A DNA stretch of 64,000 nucleotides from JBGLNJ01 sp034434835 (lineage in GTDB: Bacteria > Chloroflexota > Anaerolineae > Fen-1058): NCBI GenBank assembly GCA_034434835.1, contig DAOTXX010000167.1, forward strand, positions 7,828 through 71,827. Reading direction: 5' to 3'. This document shows positions 57,546 through 64,000 of the stretch, piece after piece (position 1 is the stretch's first letter; the number at the start of each line of letters is the position of its first letter). The notes below the pieces were generated by a model. The model made no database searches. It had not been told where the DNA came from and worked only from the letters and a program-made list of their open reading frames with translations. Position numbers and translations under genes: made by a program.

Positions 57546-59132
57546 TTGGCCGTGATACCCGTCATCACTCGAACCAGCACAAGACGCGAATCGCCTGAAC
57601 AACTCGCTCCGCGTTTTCGACAGACGAGTCTCAGAATCGCCCTTGTGCTGTTTCTGGCGTTTGCTCTCCGGCTGATCGCTCTCCAGGCGCGGCCCTTGTG
57701 GTATGACGAGGCGTTCGCGATTCTGTACGCAGGCCGAAGCATCAACGAGATTCTCTATGGGACGCTCGCCCAGGTTCAAGGTGCAGCGGCGGACGTGCAT
57801 CCGCTGTTCTACTATTTCACGCTGCACACGTGGATGAACCTGTTCGGTCAAAGCGTGGTCGCAGCGCGGATGCTTTCCGTGCTGCTCGGCCTGGGCACGG
57901 TGCTGAGCGCATGGGGGCTGGCGCGCGAGTGGTTCGATGACCGCGTGGCAACATGGGCCGCCATGTTCACCGCCGCCTCGCCATTCCTCATCGCCTACTC
58001 GCAAGAGACACGCATGTACGCGCTCTTGGGATTTTGCAGCGTCTCTGCGCTGTGGGCTTTTGCGCGCGCCGCCAGAACAGGGAGCTGGCGTGCGTGGACT
58101 GCATTCACCATCTGCGGGGCGTTGGCACTTTACAGCCACAATCTAGGCTCTCTCACATTTGCCGCGCTGGGGTTGTTTGTGATTGCCCGCGCTGTGCGGA
58201 GGCGAGAGCGAGTCGCCTGGCGACTGGTCGCCCAGACTGCGCTGGCCGGGGGGGCGATGGTTTTACTGTTTCTGCCCTGGCTGATCCTGGTGCCCTCGCA
58301 GTTCGGCAAGATTCAGCAGGCTTATTGGGTCATCCGACCTGACTTCAAGTCGCTCGTGCAGACGCTCATCGTCTTTAGCTTTGACTTTGAGAACGCTATC
58401 CTGCCCCGGTCACTCATTGCCCCAGCCTTATTCGGCGCGGTACTAGTGCTCGCCGCAACAGTTACACAGTGCATCCGCCGCTGGTCCAAACTCGACGATC
58501 GCGCGCGTTTCGGCGTGGGGTTGTGGGGGACGCTCTCGCTTGCGCCAGTGGTGATACTCTTTCTCGTCTCGCAATGGCGTCCGGTATACATCATCCGGGG
58601 TCTTTTTCCGGCGGCTGTTTTCTATTTGATGCTTGCCGCTTGGGCCGTGATGCAAATGCCGCGTGTGGCGCGCGGTGGACTGTTGGCGATCTGGACCACG
58701 CTGGTCGTGTGGACGCTGACCAGTTACTACGCCTATCAAGGTTTTCCGCGCGGGCCATTTGCGCAACTGGATGCCATGCTCCGTAAGCAAGTCTTGCCGG
58801 GCGACGTGATCGTGCATAGCAACAAATTGAGCTTTTTCCCCGCCCACTATTACGACCGGTCACTGCCACAGCAGTTTATTCGAGACGAGCCGGGTTCCGG
58901 CGCGGACACGCTGGCCTATCCAACGCAGCAAGCCTTGAGGCTCTACGCAACAACACTCGAAACGGCGACTGCTGGCGCGCAACGTGTGTGGCTGGTGATC
59001 TTTCGGCAGGCGCTGGTCGAGGCGAAAGGCGTGCATCCGCACGTGGCCTGGCTGGGTCAGCGCTTTGTGCAGGCACAGACGTTTTCGCTCGGAGATATAG
59101 ACGTGATGCTGTTTACGAGGAAGGAGCCATAA
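57546..59132 (+). CDS. GT-C family (PMT_2/ArnT-like) membrane glycosyltransferase
   Basis: This 528-residue protein has LWYDEAFAILYAGRSINEIL, ADVHPLFYYFTLHTWMNLFG and FLIAYSQETRMYALLGF, the same landmarks as the preceding protein, so the two are tandem relatives. About ten helices are followed by a soluble end (LPGDVIVHSNKLSFFPAHYY). The start is TTG 57546 or GTG 57552 behind GAGAGGTCAGG. The stop TAA shares a base with the next ATG. Confidence 0.83.
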   Translation: MAVIPVITRTSTRRESPEQLAPRFRQTSLRIALVLFLAFALRLIALQARPLWYDEAFAILYAGRSINEILYGTLAQVQGAAADVHPLFYYFTLHTWMNLFGQSVVAARMLSVLLGLGTVLSAWGLAREWFDDRVATWAAMFTAASPFLIAYSQETRMYALLGFCSVSALWAFARAARTGSWRAWTAFTICGALALYSHNLGSLTFAALGLFVIARAVRRRERVAWRLVAQTALAGGAMVLLFLPWLILVPSQFGKIQQAYWVIRPDFKSLVQTLIVFSFDFENAILPRSLIAPALFGAVLVLAATVTQCIRRWSKLDDRARFGVGLWGTLSLAPVVILFLVSQWRPVYIIRGLFPAAVFYLMLAAWAVMQMPRVARGGLLAIWTTLVVWTLTSYYAYQGFPRGPFAQLDAMLRKQVLPGDVIVHSNKLSFFPAHYYDRSLPQQFIRDEPGSGADTLAYPTQQALRLYATTLETATAGAQRVWLVIFRQALVEAKGVHPHVAWLGQRFVQAQTFSLGDIDVMLFTRKEP

Positions 59133-60724
59133 TGCCGCATATCACGCGAAGCGAGTGGGCGCGTGTCCTGGCGCTGGCGTTGGCGATTGTCATAGCGACA
59201 AGCGTGCCTTACGCGCTGGGTTTTGCCCGTTCCGATGGGACTCGCGTGTACAGCGGCGCAACGCTTGACCTGGTGGATTATAACAGTTACCTGGCCAAGA
59301 TGCAGCAGGGCGCGCGCGGCAGTTGGCGTTTCTCGCTTCTGTACACATCAGAAGATCACCCTGGCGCGTTCGTCTATCTGTTCTATTTGTTGTTGGGGCA
59401 CGTTGCACGGTGGACAGGATGCAGTGTGCCGGGGGTCTATCAGGTGGCTCGGATGGTGTGCGCGCTGGCAATGCTCCTGACCATGTATGCACTCATCGCG
59501 GCGCTGATCTCGGTGCGGCCGCTGCGCTGGATTGCCTGCGTGCTAGCCTGCGCGGGCAGCGGACTGGGCTGGCTGCAATTGCTCGTCGCGCCAACGCCAT
59601 CCGGCGGCATCAGTCCGATTGACTTTTGGTTGATGGACGGCTTTCCGTTTTTTTCGGCGCTCACGTTCCCACATTTCACGGCAGCCACTGCGCTGATGGC
59701 GCTGACCTTGGTGGGCTTTTTGGCCTGGCTGGCGCGCCCCAGGTGGCCTGCCGCGCTGTTGATGGCTGTGTGCTCATGCGGACTGACGGTGATCCACCCA
59801 TTCGGCGGTGGGCTAGTGATCCTCATCGGGACGATCTATGCGGCGCTGCGCGTGTGGGCGCGGCAGGTGGCGTGGCTCCGCGCGGCACAGGGCCTTTTGA
59901 TGATGGCGCTGCTGGCCGCGCCGGTGTTGGGTTACGATATCTGGCTCTTTTCCACGCAGCCGGCATTTGTTGGATGGTCGCAGCAAAACGTCACATTATC
60001 ACCGCCTCCGCAGTACTATCTCGCCAGCTATGGGTTACTGCTCATCCTGGGCCTTTGCGGAGCGGTGCATGTGGCGTGGCGACGCGATTGGACCGCAATG
60101 CTGGCCGTGACGTGGGTGGTCACAGTCGCGCCGCTGCTCTATGCGCCGACGAACCTGCAGCGGCGATTCCTGGAAGGCGTGATGTTGCCATTGTCCGTGC
60201 TGGCTTCAATCGGCGCGGTCGTCATCTTGCGCCAGATATTTCGCACGCGGCGATGGAGGCGATGGGCGCTTGCGCTTCTGATCGCGCTGACCTTGCCCTC
60301 GAACCTGGTGCTGGTAGTCGGAACCAGCATCGCTGCGCTGACACGCAGCCCGACAGTCTTTTACCAGAGCGCGGTCGTCGCGGCAGTGGATTGGCTGAAC
60401 GCGAACGCCGGGCCGGATGATGTGGTGTTGGCCTCCTTCCCAGTGGGCAATCTGATCCCGGCGCGCACCGGCCAACGTGTCTTTTTGGGACACTGGATCG
60501 AAACACTGGATTACGCGCGCAAGACCGCCCAAGTCCGCTCGTTTTTCGATGCGGCTACGCCGGATGAGGCTCGACGCGCGCTTGTGCGCGAGGGGCACAT
60601 CCACTGGGTCCTGGTTGGCCCGGACGAGCGCGCATTGGGCGCATTTGATCCATCTCGCGCGCCGTACCTGAGGTTGGTCTTTGATGCGGACGATGTTGCC
60701 CTCTATCGGGTGGCGCTGCCGTGA
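59132..60724 (+). CDS. GT-C-like multi-pass membrane protein
   Basis: This 530-residue protein has a first helix VLALALAIVIATSVPYALGF followed by the loop DLVDYNSYLAKMQQGARGSW and HPGAFVYLFYLLLGHVARW, and many helices. A soluble C-terminal domain includes VVLASFPVGNLIPARTGQRV and FLGHWIETLDYARK. It is less similar to PMT_2 than its neighbours but shares the plan of a GT-C enzyme. AAGGAG precedes the ATG at 59132, which overlaps the previous stop by one base. The frame upstream to 58988 would overlap the previous gene and is rejected. Confidence 0.75.
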   Translation: MPHITRSEWARVLALALAIVIATSVPYALGFARSDGTRVYSGATLDLVDYNSYLAKMQQGARGSWRFSLLYTSEDHPGAFVYLFYLLLGHVARWTGCSVPGVYQVARMVCALAMLLTMYALIAALISVRPLRWIACVLACAGSGLGWLQLLVAPTPSGGISPIDFWLMDGFPFFSALTFPHFTAATALMALTLVGFLAWLARPRWPAALLMAVCSCGLTVIHPFGGGLVILIGTIYAALRVWARQVAWLRAAQGLLMMALLAAPVLGYDIWLFSTQPAFVGWSQQNVTLSPPPQYYLASYGLLLILGLCGAVHVAWRRDWTAMLAVTWVVTVAPLLYAPTNLQRRFLEGVMLPLSVLASIGAVVILRQIFRTRRWRRWALALLIALTLPSNLVLVVGTSIAALTRSPTVFYQSAVVAAVDWLNANAGPDDVVLASFPVGNLIPARTGQRVFLGHWIETLDYARKTAQVRSFFDAATPDEARRALVREGHIHWVLVGPDERALGAFDPSRAPYLRLVFDADDVALYRVALP

Positions 60725-62400
60725 GCAGCCGGACTGCACTGTCTGTTTCTGACGGGCGTCTTGTTCATATGGGGCTATGTCGAATGAAGCTCACGGGTGT
60801 CTGGCGTGACGCTCTCCTGGTCTTGATGCTGGCTCTGGCTGTCCGGCTGGCTCTGGCGCTGCCGCAAACGCAGCCCGGCTACATGGACGCCTATTACTAC
60901 ACCGTCGGCGCACAGCAATTGGCAAACGGTCGCGGCTTTACCGAGCCGTTCATCTGGAATTATCTCGACGATCCTCAAGGTCTGCCTCGACCAAGCCATC
61001 AATACTGGATGCCGCTTGCTTCGATTCTGGCCGCGCTTTCCATGTGGGCCGGTGGAGCCAGCTTTCGCGCGGCTCAAATCCCATTTGTGTTGCTTTCGGC
61101 CTTGTTGCCAGTGATCGCGTATGGGTTGGCATGGCAGACGTCGGCCAATCGGCGTCATGCCTGGGCCGTCGCGCTGTTTGCGATCTTTTCCGGGTTCTTT
61201 GTGCCGTTCTGGTCGTCGCCCGAGACATTCGCGCCGTTCGCGGTGTTTGGATCGGTATGCCTGTGGGCGACTGCCCCATTACACCGTCGTGAGCCACGCG
61301 AGATAAGGTGGGGCTTGATCGCAGGCCTGTGTGCGGGACTGGCACACCTCACGCGCGCGGATGGCGTGCTGCTCCTGTTGCCCGCGTTGGTCATGCCGAT
61401 CTTGCATTGCGCTCGTGAGGGTTGGGATCGCGCCCATGAGGGCGACCCTCGCGCCCATGAGGGCGCTCCTACATGGGTTGTCCGGTCTTGGCTATGGGTG
61501 ATATGGGGATATGCCATGGTCATCGGCCCGTGGCTCTTGCGCAACTGGACAGTGACCGGGAGATGGCTTTCGGTCGCAGGCACACAGACGATCTTTTTGA
61601 CGGACTATGATGACCTCTATAGTTTTGGCAAAACGCTCGACCTTTCGACGTACCTGGCCTGGGGCTGGCCGAACATCTTGCGCTCCAAGCTGGACGGGCT
61701 ATGGTCGAACCTGTTGACGCTCATCGCCGTAGATGGACTGGTGTTTCTCGCGCCGCTGGCGGCGCTCGGCCTTTGGCTGCGGAGGCGCGAGCGGGTTTTC
61801 CAGGCCGCGATGATCTATGGTGCAGCGCTCTACCTGGCAATGTCGCTGGTCTTTACGTTCCCCGGTGTGCGCGGGGGCATGTTCCATTCGAGCGCGGCGC
61901 TGCTGCCGTTCATCTCTTCAGCGGCGATGATCGGGTTGGATGCGATGGTGGATTGGATCGCGGCCAGGCGCGCGACGTGGAACGCGGCGGCCGCGCGGCG
62001 CATGTTCACGTGGGGACTCGTGACGCTGGCGATCTTGATGAGTGGCTCGCTTTACCTCTCCCGGCTGCGTGGCTGGAATCAGGCCGATGCGGTCTATCGG
62101 GCTATCGGTGCGCGGCTGAGCCATGAGGCGGCTGCGGTCGTGATGGTGAACAATCCGCCCGGCTATGTCTATCATACCGGCCAATCGGCCATCGCGCTCC
62201 CGAACGGAGATGTGGAAACTTTGCTCGCGGCGGCCCGGCGCTTTGGCGCGCGATGGATCGTGCTCGACGCGAATCGCCCGGCGGAGTTGGCCGGGTTGTA
62301 CGAGCAGCCGCAGTCCGATCGGCGGCTGATGCTGGTGGAGACATTTCGCGATGAAACGGGGCGGCCGGTGTACTTGTTCAGGTTGAAGGATGAAGGATGA
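60721..62400 (+). CDS. GT-C family membrane glycosyltransferase-like protein
   Basis: This 559-residue protein starts at GTG 60721, overlapping the previous stop (GTGA). It has a PMT-like loop GYMDAYYYTVGAQQLANGRGF, PSHQYWMPLASILAALSMW, about ten helices and a soluble C-terminus with NNPPGYVYHTGQSAIALPNG. ATG 60784 (MKLTGVW) is an alternative start. In the middle, WDRAHEGDPRAHEGAPTW is encoded by two copies of a GCGCCCATGAGGGCG palindrome-like repeat (about 61429-61472), another in-frame repeat insertion. Confidence 0.8.
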   Translation: MSSRTALSVSDGRLVHMGLCRMKLTGVWRDALLVLMLALAVRLALALPQTQPGYMDAYYYTVGAQQLANGRGFTEPFIWNYLDDPQGLPRPSHQYWMPLASILAALSMWAGGASFRAAQIPFVLLSALLPVIAYGLAWQTSANRRHAWAVALFAIFSGFFVPFWSSPETFAPFAVFGSVCLWATAPLHRREPREIRWGLIAGLCAGLAHLTRADGVLLLLPALVMPILHCAREGWDRAHEGDPRAHEGAPTWVVRSWLWVIWGYAMVIGPWLLRNWTVTGRWLSVAGTQTIFLTDYDDLYSFGKTLDLSTYLAWGWPNILRSKLDGLWSNLLTLIAVDGLVFLAPLAALGLWLRRRERVFQAAMIYGAALYLAMSLVFTFPGVRGGMFHSSAALLPFISSAAMIGLDAMVDWIAARRATWNAAAARRMFTWGLVTLAILMSGSLYLSRLRGWNQADAVYRAIGARLSHEAAAVVMVNNPPGYVYHTGQSAIALPNGDVETLLAAARRFGARWIVLDANRPAELAGLYEQPQSDRRLMLVETFRDETGRPVYLFRLKDEG

Positions 62401-62410
62401 AGGCGGAAGG

Positions 62411-63892
62411 ATGAAAAGGGTTGCATCCCTCGCGCGATCCCCCGACGTGTGGTTCTCTGTTTTGCTCGTGGCCATCGTGTTGATCCTGTATGCGCCGTCG
62501 CTGCGCTTTGGGTTGATCTGGGACGATCCAACCTACTATCAAAGGGGATTTGCCCAGACATCGCTATGGCAGATTCTCACTTCGCTGATGCCTCCAACCG
62601 AGTTTTATCGGCCTGTGGCTGTTTTGTATAATCGCTTTTTCATCTCTTGGACGGGGGTGGTCAATGTGCAAGCAGCACACGCCATGCAGATTATGCTGCA
62701 CATTGTCATTACGCTGGCTGTAGCGCCAGTTATGCAAGCAGTCGGATTGAGGAAAGGTCATGCTCGGCTCACTGCCCTGGGCCTAGCAATTTGTCCACTT
62801 TCTTACCAGGCTGTTGCCTGGCAACAGAGCCAGCAGCCCCTGATGTTGACATGGGTTATGCTGGCGATTCTGGCAGCCTGGCAGTTTGAGCGACACAGAT
62901 CAAGCGTGTTCCTGGGCTTGTCGCTAGCGGCTTGCGGTTTGGCGTTACTTTCGCAAGAAGGGGCAGTGCCTTTTGTTTTTGTTTTCTTCTGTCTCGCGCT
63001 CCGTGAAACCCGTGTCACTGGAAAGCGATTCGAATGGTGGCCTTTGCTTCACTTGGGACTGGCGTTGCTTTATCTATCAGTGTGGCTGGCGATGCCCCGT
63101 CAGGGCAGCGTGACAGGTCGGGGCTTTCAGAGCACTGTGCTGGGCTATTTGCTGCAAGGGCTGGTCTTTCCCGTTTCAAGCCTGAGCACAAGCGCAGTGA
63201 TGGACTGGCCACAGGTCAGACTGATAGTTTTATTTGCAGCGATAGCCATTCTCGTCACCGTGGGCGTATGGAAGTGGGAGTCGTTCCATGCCATCGCTCT
63301 GATCTGGGCCTGGATCGCCGTTGGCCTGGCGCCAATCTGGGCTGGATTATCGTGGGCATACGTCGAGCTTGGGCCGCGTTTGCTGTACCCGGCCTCTGTT
63401 GGCATCGCCGCGCTGTGGGCAGCGTGGGGAGCGTGGGCCTTTTCCAGCGAACAACCCAAGTGGCGACGCGGGCTGGGTGGACTGGTGTGCACCGTTGTGC
63501 TGACGGTTTCACTCCAGCAGTGGTGGCAATTCCAAAGACTCTATGAGGTCGGCACGCAACACCTGGCGCGGGCGATCAGCGTGTTATCGGCAACGCCACA
63601 CGCGCGTATGTTGTTTGTCAACTTTCCTGATCGTATTGAGCTGCGCCCGCGACCCTATCCCCTGGGATTCTGGGGCCTGACCCTGGCGCCGGTTGCGCAA
63701 AATCTTGCGGACTATGCACTGGCCACCGTGGGTCGCAGCGGCAAGGATCGGACGCTTTCGGCTTTCCTGATCGGCGCCGACGAGCGGCAGGACTGGCCCT
63801 ATCGCGTGGACATGCGCGGCCAAGATACCAGCCCGGAGGGATTGTATCAGGCCGCGCTAGAGTCGGACCAGGGCTGTTGCAAAGTCCCTTGA
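62411..63892 (+). CDS. GT-C/TMTC-like multi-pass membrane protein
   Basis: This 493-residue protein has LIWDDPTYYQRGFAQTSLW followed by FYRPVAVLYNRFFISW. That W-D-D plus F-Y-R-P pattern is typical of TMTC/PMT-like GT-C proteins. About ten helices and a short soluble tail follow. The start is ATG 62411 or ATG 62390; the region between them is a triple GGATGAA word and neither has good Shine-Dalgarno spacing. It ends the run of glycosyltransferase genes. Confidence 0.78.
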   Translation: MKRVASLARSPDVWFSVLLVAIVLILYAPSLRFGLIWDDPTYYQRGFAQTSLWQILTSLMPPTEFYRPVAVLYNRFFISWTGVVNVQAAHAMQIMLHIVITLAVAPVMQAVGLRKGHARLTALGLAICPLSYQAVAWQQSQQPLMLTWVMLAILAAWQFERHRSSVFLGLSLAACGLALLSQEGAVPFVFVFFCLALRETRVTGKRFEWWPLLHLGLALLYLSVWLAMPRQGSVTGRGFQSTVLGYLLQGLVFPVSSLSTSAVMDWPQVRLIVLFAAIAILVTVGVWKWESFHAIALIWAWIAVGLAPIWAGLSWAYVELGPRLLYPASVGIAALWAAWGAWAFSSEQPKWRRGLGGLVCTVVLTVSLQQWWQFQRLYEVGTQHLARAISVLSATPHARMLFVNFPDRIELRPRPYPLGFWGLTLAPVAQNLADYALATVGRSGKDRTLSAFLIGADERQDWPYRVDMRGQDTSPEGLYQAALESDQGCCKVP

Positions 63893-63917
63893 TAACGCGA
63901 CCTTCCTCGGTTATGAT
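63889..63917 (+). promoter_or_regulatory. sigma70-type promoter of the last gene
   Basis: TTGATA (63889-63894) and TATGAT (63912-63917) are 17 bases apart. The promoter overlaps the 3' end of the preceding gene and would start transcription about 35 bases before ATG 63958. Confidence 0.65.
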
Positions 63918-63957
63918 CTGGACAGAGAAAATCCGCGTCACACCGAGGGAGGTCACC

Positions 63958-64000
63958 ATGAAGTATACACCGCTTTCATTCGAGGTCAACTTGCGTCCTG
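63958..64000 (+). CDS. Start of an unidentified gene (3' truncated by window)
   Basis: ATG 63958 follows GGGAGG and a good promoter and reads MKYTPLSFEVNLRP before the window ends. Too short to assign to a family. Confidence 0.5.
   Translation, partial: MKYTPLSFEVNLRP

Overview
The window reads as one chromosomal segment of a high-GC, probably anaerobic or facultative environmental bacterium. Gene content points to the Chloroflexota (Anaerolineae-like): a very large soluble heterodisulfide-reductase-like (Hdr) redox cluster, a long run of multi-pass GT-C glycosyltransferases, a YfhO/flippase protein, toxin-antitoxin pairs, and a histidine phosphatase / DUF3090 / SCO1664 triad otherwise typical of Actinobacteria. 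This assignment is inferred from gene families, because no rRNA or tRNA gene was seen.

Layout. 1-15.2 kb is mixed. It holds a DUF4160/DUF2442 pair, a B12-type radical SAM enzyme, queG, a Roadblock + V4R + response-regulator signalling operon, a dolichol-phosphate-mannose-synthase-like GT2 with a giant YfhO-flippase fusion, a DUF3800 protein, a RelE-type toxin-antitoxin pair with a frameshifted DUF2283 remnant, a DapA/HOGA-family aldolase and a DAO-family flavoenzyme.

15.3-36.9 kb is the Hdr supercluster, starting from a good sigma70-type promoter at 15305-15333 and closed by a terminator at 36893-36919. In order it encodes HdrC, a HEAT-repeat protein, HdrB, short HdrA, an aminotransferase, hicBA (opposite strand), long HdrA, HdrC, HdrB, two GNATs, a 1521-residue HdrA-GltD-HdrA fusion, a radical SAM enzyme, MvhD, an FrhB-like protein, a 2Fe-2S/4Fe-4S protein, a second FrhB-like protein, a FrdA/TfrA-like flavoprotein and a two-CW protein. 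There is no hydrogenase and no membrane anchor. The set suggests a soluble electron-bifurcating or confurcating machine linking NAD(P)H, ferredoxin, a disulfide or CCG-domain acceptor, and a fumarate-reductase-like flavoprotein.

37-40.5 kb carries a cytochrome c lipoprotein, a LysM-L,D-transpeptidase and the phosphatase/DUF3090/SCO1664 operon. 40.6-64 kb is a cell-surface glycan region with a methyltransferase, a carbamoyltransferase and thirteen predicted GT-C-fold membrane proteins, many with overlapping stops and starts. The polyprenyl-phosphate sugar made by a GT2 such as the one at 5.9 kb would be a natural donor for these.

The most distinctive feature outside the genes is repeated DNA. 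Many intergenic gaps hold short reiterated words, often followed by their reverse complement so that they fold into hairpins. Each gap uses a different word. Similar words also sit in frame inside several genes. REP-like and palindromic elements, a duplicated hdrC end and two gene remnants add to a picture of an actively rearranged chromosome.
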